DNA of 64,000 nucleotides, taken from NCBI GenBank assembly GCA_031277805.1, contig JAITLR010000013.1, positions 1 through 64,000 of the forward strand, in the 5' to 3' direction. Positions within the stretch are counted from its first letter, which is position 1; each line of letters begins with the position of its first letter. Made by a program: the position numbers and the translations under genes. The stretch comes from Comamonas sp. GTDB taxonomy: Bacteria > Pseudomonadota > Gammaproteobacteria > Burkholderiales > Burkholderiaceae_C. Positions 9,443 through 18,319 of the stretch are shown piece by piece. A model generated the notes under the pieces. The model did not search any database and was not told the DNA's origin. It saw only the letters and a program-made list of their open reading frames with translations.

Positions 9443-10564
9443 TTACTTCTTGGGGATGTAGCCAGTGATCTCCAGGCCGTAGCCAGCCATGCTGGGCATG
9501 CGGCGGGGCTGGCCCATGAGCTGCATTTTGCCCACGCCAAGCTCGCGCAGAATCTGCGCGCCCACACCGTAGGTACGCAGATCCATGCGGCCGCGCTCGG
9601 GCGCCTGGGCTGAACGGGCCTTGCCTTCAAACTGGGTCAGCAATTGCTCGCCCGACTCGCTGCAGTTGAGCAGCACGGCCACGCCCTGGCCGTTGTCGGC
9701 AATGTATTTGAGGCTTTCGTCCAAGCACCAGGAATGCTGGTTGCGACCCGCTTCCAGCACGTCGAGCACCGACAGAGGCTCGTGCACACGCACGGGCACG
9801 GTGGCGTTGGCCTGCCACTCGCCCTTGACCAGAGCCAGGTGCACGGAGCCGCTGGGAATGTCGCGGAAGGCATGGGCCGTGAATTCGCCGTGGGCCGTCT
9901 GCATGGGGCGGCTGCCCACTTTCTGCAGCAGCGACTCGTTGCGGCTGCGGTATTCGATGAGGTCGGCAATCGTGCCGATCTTGATGCCGTGCTCGGCGCA
10001 GAACAACTGCAGATCGGGCAGGCGGGCCATGGTGCCGTCGTCCTTCATGATCTCGCAGATCACGGACGAGGGGGAGCAACCGGCGAGAGCCGCCAGATCG
10101 CAACCGGCTTCGGTATGGCCGGCGCGCATCAGCACGCCGCCGTCCACGGCCTGCAGCGGGAAGACATGGCCGGGCTGCACCAGATCGGTGGGCTGGCTGT
10201 CCTTGTTCACGGCCACCTGCACGGTGCGCGCACGGTCGGCGGCAGAGATGCCGGTGGTGACGCCTTCTGCAGCCTCGATGGAGACGGTGAAGGCCGTGCT
10301 GTAGACGGTGCCGTTGCGTGCCGCCATGGGAGGCAGCTTGAGGAATTCGCAGCGCTCGCGGGTCAGCGTCAGGCAGATCAGGCCGCGCCCGAATCGGGCC
10401 ATGAAGTTGATGGCTTCAGCCGTGACATGGTCCGACGCCAGTACCAGATCGCCTTCGTTTTCGCGATCTTCTTCGTCAACGAGAACGACCATGCGGCCGG
10501 CGCGCATTTCCGCCACGATTTCTTCGATGGGCGAGATGGGCACAGGTTGGAGGGAGCTGTTCAT
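9443..10564 (-). CDS. ribB: 3,4-dihydroxy-2-butanone 4-phosphate synthase with degenerate GTP cyclohydrolase II domain
   Basis: The N-terminal half (1-205) is an intact RibB domain making the four-carbon riboflavin precursor from ribulose 5-phosphate: [12 protein letters not shown] at 30-41 and HTEAGCDLA at 150-158 are conserved. The C-terminal half (about 220-373) follows the RibA fold but the zinc-cysteine segment is replaced by [16 protein letters not shown] and the GTP-binding RQEGRGIGL segment by [11 protein letters not shown], so cyclohydrolase activity is unlikely. Such RibBA variants (called RibBX) are known in Proteobacteria. The start at 10564 has AAAAGG eight bases upstream. Another ribA must exist outside the window. 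Confidence 0.92.
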   Translation of the reverse strand: MNSSLQPVPISPIEEIVAEMRAGRMVVLVDEEDRENEGDLVLASDHVTAEAINFMARFGRGLICLTLTRERCEFLKLPPMAARNGTVYSTAFTVSIEAAEGVTTGISAADRARTVQVAVNKDSQPTDLVQPGHVFPLQAVDGGVLMRAGHTEAGCDLAALAGCSPSSVICEIMKDDGTMARLPDLQLFCAEHGIKIGTIADLIEYRSRNESLLQKVGSRPMQTAHGEFTAHAFRDIPSGSVHLALVKGEWQANATVPVRVHEPLSVLDVLEAGRNQHSWCLDESLKYIADNGQGVAVLLNCSESGEQLLTQFEGKARSAQAPERGRMDLRTYGVGAQILRELGVGKMQLMGQPRRMPSMAGYGLEITGYIPKK

Positions 10565-10908
10565 GGAATGCCTTTTGGGACGTGATGATGCGATGCATTG
10601 CAGTCGGCAACTGGCGCTTACACGCACCAGTCAGGCATTGACTACGCCGCCAGGGGGCGCAGGCAGGACTTCCAAAGAACGTGTGGGGCGGACGCCAGAG
10701 CAGGGCCGCTTTGTAGCAGGGCGAAGCCTTGCACAAAGCAGTCATTCTATTGCAGAGCGAGGTTTCAGCGCGGCAGTTGCCCCTGAAACCGTGATGCAGA
10801 GCAAGAACCAGGCGCTCGCCAGATCAGGGGCAGCGAGCAAGAGCCTAGGCGGCCCCACCACCTCGCGGCGATGCTGCCGTCCCCCGATGGGGGAAGCCGC
10901 AACGCGGC
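10565..10908. other. Gene-free spacer upstream of ribB
   Basis: 344 bases between ribB and the ferredoxin gene, both minus strand. It holds repeat family 2 motifs (10841-10856 and 10880-10916). I looked for an FMN riboswitch on the minus strand and did not find its conserved core. Confidence 0.6.
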
Positions 10909-10916
10909 TCAGGGGG
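10841..10916. repeat. Dispersed GC-rich element family 2, second copy
   Basis: Starts with GAGCCTAGGCGGCCCC (identical to 23979-23994) and ends with a CCCCC-GAT-GGGGG palindrome and CGCGGCTCAGGGGG, close to the element at 5147-5185. Confidence 0.6.
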
Positions 10917-11208
10917 CATTCTTCAAAACCAAATCGCTGTCAGGGTAGGCGCAGCAGGGCAGCACATAGCCCTCGGCCTTTTCCTCGGCGGTCAGGCCCG
11001 GCCAGTCAATCTCGTAGTGCACCGAGCCCGAAACCAGCTGACCCAGGCAGGTGCGGCAAGTGCCGTTGCGGCAGGAGCTGGGCCAGTCCACACCGCCGCC
11101 CTCCAGCGAGTCGAGCAGGGGCTGGTCAGCCCAGGCATCCACCTGATGGCCGCTGGGCTCGCATTTGGCAATGAAAAAAGGTGGGGCGAAGGGGGAATCG
11201 TTGGACAT
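10909..11208 (-). CDS. Small [2Fe-2S] plant-type ferredoxin
   Basis: Electron-transfer protein of 99 residues from [11 protein letters not shown]. The cluster ligands are Cys46, Cys51 and Cys54 (C-x4-C-x2-C in [11 protein letters not shown]) and a fourth cysteine at 85 or 86 in VLPCCAYP, the plant-type ferredoxin pattern. The frame is open 54 codons upstream, but that stretch is AT-rich and lacks similarity, so I prefer the internal ATG. No partner reductase or oxygenase lies beside it. The redox partner is unknown. Confidence 0.85.
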   Translation of the reverse strand: MSNDSPFAPPFFIAKCEPSGHQVDAWADQPLLDSLEGGGVDWPSSCRNGTCRTCLGQLVSGSVHYEIDWPGLTAEEKAEGYVLPCCAYPDSDLVLKNAP

Positions 11209-11937
11209 GAATACGGTGCGGCTAAGAGCATGCAAAACCCCTGTTTGTATCGCCTTTGCCAAGGCCGTGAAGCGCGAGCGGTTTGCCTTGTTTTTAAGCA
11301 TTTCATCAAGATGCATTGCAAAACAATGACTTACAGAAATTGCATGCGCTTTGAGCGGCCTTGTCCACATGCTTGTTCAGCGGAAATGGGGGTAATTCCG
11401 GTTCAGGGCCCGGAGGTCTCTGTGGATGGATGCCGGGTGCAGAAACTCTGATTATCTGCCTATTAAATAAGCAGTTCCTATGATTTCTTTTAAAATCAAA
11501 GGCTTGCATTGCTTATTCAGTTGGCTTGAGCAGTTGTTCACAAGCTTGTTCAGCAAGATGCAGGATAAGTGCCGATGTTTTTCAGGAGGCTGCTTAAAAA
11601 TAAAGCAGTTTAAAAAATATCAATGAAATCAATGATTTTTTAAGGTGATGCAGAAGCTATTCAGGCTTGTCCACAGGCTTGTAGCAAAAAATTGGGGAAA
11701 AGCTTCAGCCTGTGCATGAAATGAGTTTGCTATGACTAAATGAGCTTTTTACGCATGAATCTATGCCACTTCAAGATAAAAGATATTTGAAATTGAATAT
11801 TTGAAAGCGCTAGAAGCTCCTGAATTCATAGTAAATGCTCCTGACTTACCCGTATCAGTCGCCAAGGCTACGCTGCACTGCAGCATGCAGCGCTTACAGT
11901 GGCTGCCATCAATGCACAGAGCAAGGAGCTCAACATC
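11209..11937. other. AT-rich gene-free region with DnaA-box-like 9-mers
   Basis: 729 bases between divergent genes, much more AT-rich than its surroundings. TTGTCCACA occurs at 11361-11369 and 11667-11675, TTGTTCACA at 11534-11542, and CCATCCACA on the minus strand at 11421-11429; each differs by one or two bases from TTATCCACA. A CTGCTT/AAGCAG hairpin lies near 11590-11609, and a family 1 palindrome at 11801-11831. No credible gene is seen. It also must contain the promoters of the ferredoxin and SDR genes. Confidence 0.6.
11801..11831. repeat. Dispersed palindrome family 1, copy B
   Basis: On the minus strand TATGAATTCAGGAGCTTCTAGCGC followed by TTTC (read in two parts): a half-element sharing TCTAGCGCTT with the copy at 50738-50790. 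Confidence 0.4.
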
Positions 11938-12849
11938 ATGGCAATGGATTTTCAAGGCCGTGTGGCCATCGTGACCGGTGCGGGCGGCGGCCTGGGGCGC
12001 CTGCATGCGCTGGCGCTGGCGCAGCGCGGAGCCAAAGTGGTGGTCAATGATCTGGGTGGCGCGGTCGACGGTTCGGGTGGCTCGGCCACGGCGGCGCAGA
12101 AGGTGGTTGATGAAATCCGCGCAGCCGGTGGCGAGGCTATTGCCAATGCTGCATCGGTGACGGACTTCGAAGCGGTGCAGGCCATGGTGCAGCAGGCCAT
12201 CGATACCTGGGGCCGTGTGGACGTCCTGGTCAACAACGCCGGCATTCTGCGCGACAAGAGTTTTGCCAAGATGGACATGGCGGACTTCCGCCTTGTCGTC
12301 GATGTGCACCTGATGGGCGCGGCCAACTGCTGCAAGGCCGTGTGGCCGCATATGCAGGCGCAGAACTATGGCCGCATCGTGATGACGACTTCGTCCACAG
12401 GCCTGTATGGCAACTTCGGCCAAGCCAACTATGGCGCGGCCAAGCTGGCCCAGGTGGGCCTGATGCAGACCCTGGCCATCGAAGGCGCCAAGCACGACAT
12501 CCGCGTCAATGCCCTGGCACCCACAGCGGCTACGCGCATGACGGCGGGTCTGCTGCCCGAGCCCGTGCTCGAAGCCCTGAAACCCGAGGCCGTGGTGCCT
12601 GCCATGCTGGTGCTGGCCCATGAGAGTGCGCCCACGCGCACGATTCTGTGTGCTGGCGCCGGTGGGTTCGAGGCTGCCCATATCACCATGACCGAGGGTG
12701 TTTATCTGGGCATGGGTGATACCGTGCCCGAGGAGCTGGCCGCGCGGCTGGCCGAAGTCACGGCCCGCGAAGGCGAGCAAGTGCCTGGCAGCGGCTCGGT
12801 GCAGGGGCAGGTGGAAGTGGGCAAGGCCATGAAGGCGCATGGGCACTGA
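11938..12849 (+). CDS. SDR-family oxidoreductase (MFE-2 type 3-hydroxyacyl dehydrogenase-like)
   Basis: Short-chain dehydrogenase of 303 residues. The NAD(P) motif TGAGGGLG is at 13-20, NNAG at 99-102, the catalytic Ser near 152-153 and Tyr165-x3-Lys169 (NYGAAK). The sequence GRVAIVTGAGGGLG with KVVVNDLGG resembles the dehydrogenase domain of peroxisomal multifunctional enzyme 2, so a 3-hydroxyacyl-CoA or steroid side-chain substrate is plausible but inferred. An extended C-terminus beyond the usual 250 residues is present. AAGGAG nine bases before the ATG decides the start over an ATG 39 bases upstream. Confidence 0.87.
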   Translation: MAMDFQGRVAIVTGAGGGLGRLHALALAQRGAKVVVNDLGGAVDGSGGSATAAQKVVDEIRAAGGEAIANAASVTDFEAVQAMVQQAIDTWGRVDVLVNNAGILRDKSFAKMDMADFRLVVDVHLMGAANCCKAVWPHMQAQNYGRIVMTTSSTGLYGNFGQANYGAAKLAQVGLMQTLAIEGAKHDIRVNALAPTAATRMTAGLLPEPVLEALKPEAVVPAMLVLAHESAPTRTILCAGAGGFEAAHITMTEGVYLGMGDTVPEELAARLAEVTAREGEQVPGSGSVQGQVEVGKAMKAHGH

Positions 12850-12870
12850 GCGACTAGCACGTCTTGCATA

Positions 12871-12892
12871 AGCCCTCTCTGGAGGGCTTTTT
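12871..12892 (+). terminator. Intrinsic terminator after the SDR gene
   Basis: Stem AGCCCTC/GAGGGCT (12871-12877 and 12882-12888), loop TCTG, then TTTT. Confidence 0.8.
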
Positions 12893-13108
12893 GATGCCTG
12901 AAAGTGGGCGTGTGCTCACGCTGGATTAACGGATTAAGCTGACATTTTGCTGGCGCATCCTCTGCACTCTTGAAGGCCGACAGGCCGAAACCAGTGGTTT
13001 AGCGGCCAGCGTCCATCGCGTTGCCCTGTGTTTCTCTATGATTCGCCGTCTGGGCGCGATTGGGCAGACGAAGTTTGTCGTCAGCGTCTTCACCAAAAGG
13101 TAAAAAGA

Positions 13109-14635
13109 ATGACGACATCGCAGGCTGCCATGAACATGCCCTCCGCTCAGCGGCTGCTGGGTATCCGTCGTGGCATCGAGAAAGAGGGGCTGCGGTCACT
13201 GGCCAACGGGTCGCTGGCGCTGACCCCGCACCCAGCGGTGCTGGGTTCGGCGCTGACGCATCCTCATATCACCACCGACTACAGCGAATCGCAGCTGGAA
13301 CTCATCACTGGCGCGCGCCTGGGCGTGGAGGAATGCCTGGACGAGCTGATGGAGGTGCATCAGTTCGTGCTGCGCAACCTCAGCGAAAGCGGTGAGCTGA
13401 TGTGGAACTCCAGCATGCCCTGCAGGCTGCCCATCGACGAGACGATTCCGCTGGGCCGCTACGGCAGCTCTCACTCGGGCCGCTCCAAGAGCGTCTATCG
13501 CATGGGTCTGGGCCACCGCTATGGTCGCCGCATGCAGACCATCTCGGGCATTCACTACAACTGGTCACTGCCTGGCGTCAGCAGCGACGAGTACTTTGCG
13601 TTGATCCGCAACTTCCGCCGCAATGCCTTTGTGCTGCTGTATCTGTATGGCGCGTCGCCAGCGCTGTGCCCCTGTTTTGTCGAAGGGCGCGAGCACCGCC
13701 TGCAACCGCTGGGCGATGGCAAGGACGCGCTGTATCTGCCACACGCCACCTCGCTGCGCATGGGCCGCCTCGGTTACCAGAGCGATGCGCAGTCCAGCAT
13801 CAACGTCAGCTACAACGGCCTGGACGGTTATGCCGACTCGCTGCACGAGGCGCTGACACGTCCCTACCCGGCATATGAGCAACTGGGCGTGCGCAACCCT
13901 GGTGGTGACTACAACCAACTGGGCACGGGCCTGCTGCAGATCGAAAACGAGTTCTACGGCACCATCCGCCCCAAGCGCACGGTCAAGAGCGGTGAACGCC
14001 CGCTGCACGCATTGCGCGAGCGCGGTGTGGAATATGTGGAAGTGCGTCTCATGGATATCGATCCCTTCGAGACCGTGGGCATCGCCCCGGCCACCATGCG
14101 CATGCTTGACGTCTTCCTGCTGCACTGCCTGCACAGCGACAGCCCGCCCGACACGCCCCAGGAGATTGCCGATCTCAAGCACAACCAGCACCTGACGGCA
14201 GAGCAGGGCCGCGAGCCCGGTCTGAAGCTGGTGCGCAACGGTCAGCAGGTGCTGCTGACAGACTGGGCACTCGATGTGCTGCAGCAATGCCAGCCTTATG
14301 CCCAGGCGCTCGATACAGCCCACGGCTGCAGCGACTACACGGCTGCGCTGCAGCAGGCACTGGACCGCGTCAATGGCGCGCAGATCACGCCTTCGGCCCA
14401 TGTGCTGGAGCAACTGACCAGTGCCTACGACAACCGCTTTATCGACTTCATGACGGCACAGTCGGCCAGGGCGCGCGATACCTTGCTGGCCATGCCCTGG
14501 ACCGCCGAGCAGCAACAGCGCTTTGAGCAAATGAGCGATGCATCGGTGGCCGCCCAGGCCGCGCTGGAGGCCGCCGACACGCTGACCTTCGAGGAGTGGC
14601 GCCAGCGCTATATGGACCCGGCCAGCCTGCTCTAA
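13109..14635 (+). CDS. gshA: Glutamate-cysteine ligase
   Basis: First enzyme of glutathione synthesis, joining Glu and Cys with ATP. From MTTSQAAMN it has 508 residues, close to the 518 of the enteric enzyme and clearly of that type, with the N-terminal LLGIRRGIEKEGLR, TDYSESQLELIT, LMWNSSMPCRLP and SGIHYNWSLP segments of the active site in order. AAAAGG eight bases before the ATG supports this start over an in-frame ATG 81 bases upstream. It stands alone between the SDR gene and the RpiR regulator. Confidence 0.95.
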   Translation: MTTSQAAMNMPSAQRLLGIRRGIEKEGLRSLANGSLALTPHPAVLGSALTHPHITTDYSESQLELITGARLGVEECLDELMEVHQFVLRNLSESGELMWNSSMPCRLPIDETIPLGRYGSSHSGRSKSVYRMGLGHRYGRRMQTISGIHYNWSLPGVSSDEYFALIRNFRRNAFVLLYLYGASPALCPCFVEGREHRLQPLGDGKDALYLPHATSLRMGRLGYQSDAQSSINVSYNGLDGYADSLHEALTRPYPAYEQLGVRNPGGDYNQLGTGLLQIENEFYGTIRPKRTVKSGERPLHALRERGVEYVEVRLMDIDPFETVGIAPATMRMLDVFLLHCLHSDSPPDTPQEIADLKHNQHLTAEQGREPGLKLVRNGQQVLLTDWALDVLQQCQPYAQALDTAHGCSDYTAALQQALDRVNGAQITPSAHVLEQLTSAYDNRFIDFMTAQSARARDTLLAMPWTAEQQQRFEQMSDASVAAQAALEAADTLTFEEWRQRYMDPASLL

Positions 14636-14744
14636 GTACCTGTTCACGATCAGCGCAGCCATGCTCCAAGCCGTGTGGCTGCACGTGTCGGCCGTTTCAT
14701 CTGGCTTACGATAGGGCGATTCCCGCAGCAGGCATATCCGGTCA

Positions 14745-15599
14745 ATGACCTCTTCCAAAACCTCCGCCAATTCCTTTGTCCGGCGCGTTCGCAGCCAGCT
14801 TGAGTCGCTCTCGGCAGCCGAGCGCCGTCTCGCGGATTTCATGCTGGAGTTTCCCGGCGAGCTTGCCAGCTACGCGGCCAGCGAGCTGGCTGCGCTGGCC
14901 GGGGTTTCCAACGCGACGGTCAGCCGCTTCATCCGGCGCCTGGGCTATGCCAGCTATGAAGAGGCAAAGCGGGATGTGCGGCGCGAGAAAGAGTCGGGGT
15001 CACCGCTGTTTCAGGCAGTCAAGAACGATGCAGGGGGGCAGGTCAGCCTGATCGCCACGCACCTGGAGCAATCGCAATCGAATCTGGCGCGCACCTTTGG
15101 CCAACTGAGTGATGAGCAGATGCAGGACATCGTCACCGCGCTGGTCGAGGCGCCGCGGGTGCTGATCTTCGGCACACGTGGCAGCCATGGTTTTGTGCGC
15201 TATCTGCGTTGGCAGATGCTGCGCGTGCTGCCCTCGGTGGTGGCGATGCCGGAGGCGGGCGAGTCGCTGGCCGAGCACCTGGCCGGACTGACGCCGCAGG
15301 ACTGTCTGGTGGTGTTCGGCATCCGGCGTCAGACCCGGCAGATCTCCGGCCTGCTGGAGGTGGCCAGCAAGTCGGGCTGCAAAATCCTTTTCATCTGCGA
15401 TGCCATGTCACCCGACCGCAGCGAGGCGACCTGGTCAATCCAGTGTCAATGCGCGGGCCCGGGTCTGCTGGACAACCATGTGTCCGTGATGGCGCTGTGC
15501 GATCTGGTGGCCTCGATGGTCATGGAAGGTGCCGGGGCGGCGGGGCGCAAGCGCCTGGCCAGCATCGAACTGCTGCACGAAGATCTGGAAGAGTTGTAA
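14745..15599 (+). CDS. RpiR/MurR-family transcriptional regulator
   Basis: DNA-binding regulator of 284 residues. Residues 10-80 form the RpiR HTH (AASELAALAGVSNATVSRFI), and about 115-250 a SIS domain that in relatives binds phosphosugars or other anionic metabolites. The next genes on the strand are an MFS transporter and a racemase-family protein, the likely targets. A 16-base perfect palindrome at 15914-15929 upstream of the transporter is a candidate operator. Confidence 0.9.
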   Translation: MTSSKTSANSFVRRVRSQLESLSAAERRLADFMLEFPGELASYAASELAALAGVSNATVSRFIRRLGYASYEEAKRDVRREKESGSPLFQAVKNDAGGQVSLIATHLEQSQSNLARTFGQLSDEQMQDIVTALVEAPRVLIFGTRGSHGFVRYLRWQMLRVLPSVVAMPEAGESLAEHLAGLTPQDCLVVFGIRRQTRQISGLLEVASKSGCKILFICDAMSPDRSEATWSIQCQCAGPGLLDNHVSVMALCDLVASMVMEGAGAAGRKRLASIELLHEDLEEL

Positions 15600-15760
15600 T
15601 TCCATTTCTAAATCATCCGGTTACTTTGTCGGCTTTGCGGAGCGCCCAGCCTTTTCGTGCGCCAGCACTGCATGCGCTTCGCCTTCGCGTACTCGAATGA
15701 TTGATAAATGGAAGAAGTCCATCCTCTGGCTTCGGCTCGGAGAGATGGGGAATTTGCAAA

Positions 15761-15800
15761 ACTGATAGCCTCTTGCGCTTGAGCCTATTGAGTTTCAGAT
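15761..15800. repeat. Dispersed palindrome family 1, copy I (degenerate)
   Basis: CTGATAGCCTCTTGCGCTTG matches the left arm of the family (TTTGATAGCTTCTAGCGCTTG at 50743 onward) with few changes. The right arm is weak. Confidence 0.4.
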
Positions 15801-15913
15801 GAAGAAGACTCTGAAATGAATGATGGGCAGGCGTCATAAGCTCACTTTTTCAGAAGACCATGCTTTCTTGACCCGCAAGGGTTTGTCCTGGGGACATTTT
15901 TTTGCGCTCAATG

Positions 15914-15929
15914 TGAAAATTAATTTTCA
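15914..15929. promoter_or_regulatory. Candidate operator upstream of the MFS transporter
   Basis: Perfect 16-base palindrome TGAAAATTAATTTTCA, 57 bases before the transporter ATG and downstream of the RpiR regulator gene. Position and symmetry suit a dimeric repressor site. Assignment to the RpiR protein is inference. Confidence 0.45.
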
Positions 15930-15986
15930 AATTTATTTTTATTTGGAATTTAGTTTCCTTCATTCTGAACGCAACCGGAGTCTCTT

Positions 15987-17450
15987 ATGGCAGGCGGACC
16001 TCAGCTCTCATCGCTTCCCAGCTCTCCCAAGATGGCCCAGCTTGACCAGTCGCTGGACAAGATCGGGATGACGCGATCGCACCACACCATCATTTTTCTG
16101 ATCCTGATCGGCTGCCTGTTCGATGCTTTCGAGCAGAACGCGGTCGGCATCGTGGGTCCGGTGCTGCGCGAACAGTGGGGGCTGGATGCCGCACATATCG
16201 GCATGCTCAACACGGTGACCTTTGCCGCTGCCGCCATCGGGCGCGTGATCTCCGGCTATGTGGCGGACCGCTATGGCCGCCGCGTGATGCTCAGCATCGA
16301 CCTGCTGCTGTTCACCCTGGGTGCAGGCATCTGCGCCATCTCGCCCAATCTGACCGTGATGGCCATCGGCCGTGCAGTCGTCGGCTTCGGGCTGGGCGGC
16401 GAGATCGCGATTGCCGTGACCATGCTGGCGGAGTTCTGCTCGGCCAAGGCGCGCGGTGCGGCCATCGGCACGGTCAACGTGGCGGCCGGCGGGCTGGGCA
16501 ACTTTCTGGCGCCGGGCTTCGGCCTGCTGGTGTTCTGGCTGTTTCCGGGCGACAACAACTGGCGCTGGCTGTTTCTGTGCCTGATGGTGCCGGCGCTGCT
16601 GGGCGCGTTCTACCGCCGCTATATTCCCGAGACACCGCGCTTTCTGCTCTCGCAGGGCAAGGTCAAGGAAACCAACGCCGTGCTGTCCAAGCTGGCCGCC
16701 GGCCGCCTGTCGGGCAAGAACATTCCGCAGCAGGAGTTCATTGACGATGACGGCGTGGCTCCGCCCGAGTCCAGGATCAAGGTGCGTGTGACCGAGATTT
16801 TCCGTGGTGCCCTGGCGCGTCGCACCATCCCGCTGTGCGTCACGATCTGGATGACCTATGGCGCGCAGATTTCGGTGCTGACGCTGATGCCCACCATTCT
16901 GGTGTCGCTGGGCTATTCGATCTCCAAGAGCCTGATGTTCACCATGGTGATGCAGTGCGGCAGCCTGCTGGGCGCGATTGCTGCCTCGGCGCTGGGCTTT
17001 CACTTCCCGCGCAAACGCGTGCTGACCATCGGTGCGGTCTGCGCCTGCATCGCCGCGCTGTCCATCGGTTTCCTGGCCAAGAACATCGTGGTGCTGCTGG
17101 CGGCTGGCGCCGTGTTCCAGTTCTTTGTGCTGCTGCTCAACACCACGATCTGGATCTTTGCCCCCGAGCTCTATCCCACCCGCGTGCGTGCTTTCGGCAC
17201 GGCCTTCATTCTGGCGACCGGCACCGCTGGCGGCGCCTGCATGCCGCTGGTGGCCGGCAAGCTGCTGGATACGGTAGGTCTGCCCGGCGTGTTCACCATG
17301 GTTGCCGTGATGTATGCCATCTTCGTGATCAGCATCCAGAGCGTGCCCGAGACCTATGGCACATCGCCCGACGCCATGCCTATCGACGGCGGCGAGCAGG
17401 ACCAAGGCGTGGCTGCGGCGGCCGCTGTGACGCCGGCACGTTCGCACTGA
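15987..17450 (+). CDS. MFS metabolite:H+ symporter
   Basis: Twelve-helix major facilitator of 487 residues. The loop 2-3 signature is present as GYVADRYGRRVM, a second related motif PETPRFLL follows helix 6, and a conserved LYPTRVRAFG segment sits in the C-terminal half, as in the sugar/aromatic-acid porter group. The soluble C-tail is Ala-rich. GGAG seven bases before the ATG supports this start. It lies between an RpiR regulator and a racemase-like gene 27 bases downstream, so it probably imports the substrate of that pathway, which is unknown. Confidence 0.9.
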   Translation: MAGGPQLSSLPSSPKMAQLDQSLDKIGMTRSHHTIIFLILIGCLFDAFEQNAVGIVGPVLREQWGLDAAHIGMLNTVTFAAAAIGRVISGYVADRYGRRVMLSIDLLLFTLGAGICAISPNLTVMAIGRAVVGFGLGGEIAIAVTMLAEFCSAKARGAAIGTVNVAAGGLGNFLAPGFGLLVFWLFPGDNNWRWLFLCLMVPALLGAFYRRYIPETPRFLLSQGKVKETNAVLSKLAAGRLSGKNIPQQEFIDDDGVAPPESRIKVRVTEIFRGALARRTIPLCVTIWMTYGAQISVLTLMPTILVSLGYSISKSLMFTMVMQCGSLLGAIAASALGFHFPRKRVLTIGAVCACIAALSIGFLAKNIVVLLAAGAVFQFFVLLLNTTIWIFAPELYPTRVRAFGTAFILATGTAGGACMPLVAGKLLDTVGLPGVFTMVAVMYAIFVISIQSVPETYGTSPDAMPIDGGEQDQGVAAAAAVTPARSH

Positions 17451-17477
17451 GCACCAAGATTTCAGGAAAATTTTCGA

Positions 17478-18152
17478 ATGCAGAACATTCTGGTCATCAA
17501 CCCCAACTCGTCCCAGGCCACCACGACCATGATGGTCGATATCGCGGCAGAGGAAGCACCCGCCGGTGTGGCCGTCAGCGGCCTCACGGCGCAGCGCGCG
17601 CCTTTAATGATCGTCAACCAGCAGGAATTGGACGCATCGGCGCTGGAGGTGGAAGCTGCCTGGCGCGAGGTGGCGGCAGACGACTGGTCGGGCGTCATCA
17701 TCAGCGCATTTGGCGACCCGGCGCTGGAGGCGGTGCGCCGTTCGACCGCCCTGCCGGTGGTGGGTATCTGCGAGTCGTCCATGCTCGAAGCGGCGCAGGG
17801 CGGCAAGCGCTTTGCCGTGGCCACCGTCACGCCCGATCTGGCCGATGCCATCAATGGCAAGGCCAGAGACCTGGGGCTGGCCGGGCTTTTTACGGGCATT
17901 CGCCTGACCGAGGGCGATCCGCGTGGGCTGACTGCCGATCCCCAGGCGCTGGAAGCCGCGCTGGCGCAGGTCGTGCGCCGGTGTATCGAAGACGACGGGG
18001 CGGAGGCGGTGATCATTGGCGGCGGCCCGCTGGGCCAGGTAGCACTGCAACTGGCACCGCAGTTCGGTGTGCCCATCATTGCCCCGATTTCGGCGGCGGT
18101 GCGGCGTCTGGTACGGCTGATGGAGGCCGCGCCGACCGCAGAGCTGGCATAG
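17478..18152 (+). CDS. Asp/Glu/hydantoin racemase-family protein lacking both catalytic cysteines
   Basis: Soluble protein of 224 residues with the hydantoin/aspartate racemase fold: ILVINPNSS at the N-terminus, a central VIISAFGDP segment and a late EAVIIGGGPLG segment. In active racemases these two segments read about IACFDDP and VLGCAGM, each with a catalytic cysteine. Here they are Ala77 and Gly182. The only nearby cysteine, Cys98 in GICESS, is at a different place. A two-base racemization is therefore unlikely; binding or another reaction is possible. It follows the MFS gene by 27 bases and ends the cluster before a strong terminator. Confidence 0.8.
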   Translation: MQNILVINPNSSQATTTMMVDIAAEEAPAGVAVSGLTAQRAPLMIVNQQELDASALEVEAAWREVAADDWSGVIISAFGDPALEAVRRSTALPVVGICESSMLEAAQGGKRFAVATVTPDLADAINGKARDLGLAGLFTGIRLTEGDPRGLTADPQALEAALAQVVRRCIEDDGAEAVIIGGGPLGQVALQLAPQFGVPIIAPISAAVRRLVRLMEAAPTAELA

Positions 18153-18168
18153 AGCCCAAGGCCTCGAC

Positions 18169-18205
18169 AAAGAGCCTGCAGTCCTGGCTGCAGGCTCTTT
18201 TTGTT
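18169..18205 (+). terminator. Intrinsic terminator after the racemase-like gene
   Basis: Perfect 13-base stem AAAGAGCCTGCAG/CTGCAGGCTCTTT (18169-18181, 18188-18200), six-base loop, then a T-rich tail. Confidence 0.88.
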
Positions 18206-18319
18206 TTGGAGTCAGGCGGGATGAAGGGTGGCTCTGTCATAAAGGTGACATTTGAGTTGCATATCGTTACATCAATGGCCGCGACCTATCCGGGCCGCGC
18301 ACTATCCGGTTGATGCAAC

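Larger units (their letters stand above)
15600..15986. other. Regulatory spacer between the RpiR gene and the MFS gene
   Basis: 387 bases with no credible gene. The last 100 bases are strongly AT-rich and hold the palindrome at 15914-15929. A degenerate copy of palindrome family 1 lies at 15761-15800 (TGATAGCCTCTTGCGCTTGA). Confidence 0.6.

Noticed and set aside
10565..10908. FMN riboswitch upstream of ribB
   Set aside because: The minus strand lacks the conserved core (the paired AGGGCGGGGUG / ACCGGCGG segments and the GUCCGGAUG end). Only repeats and ordinary spacer were seen.
11209..11937. Chromosomal replication origin
   Set aside because: DnaA-like boxes are imperfect, and no dnaA, dnaN, gyrB or rpmH is close. 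Kept only as an observation.
16008..17447. A 479-codon open frame antisense to the MFS gene
   Set aside because: Same codon-bias effect; its His/Gln/Arg-rich text is typical of antisense GC-rich genes.
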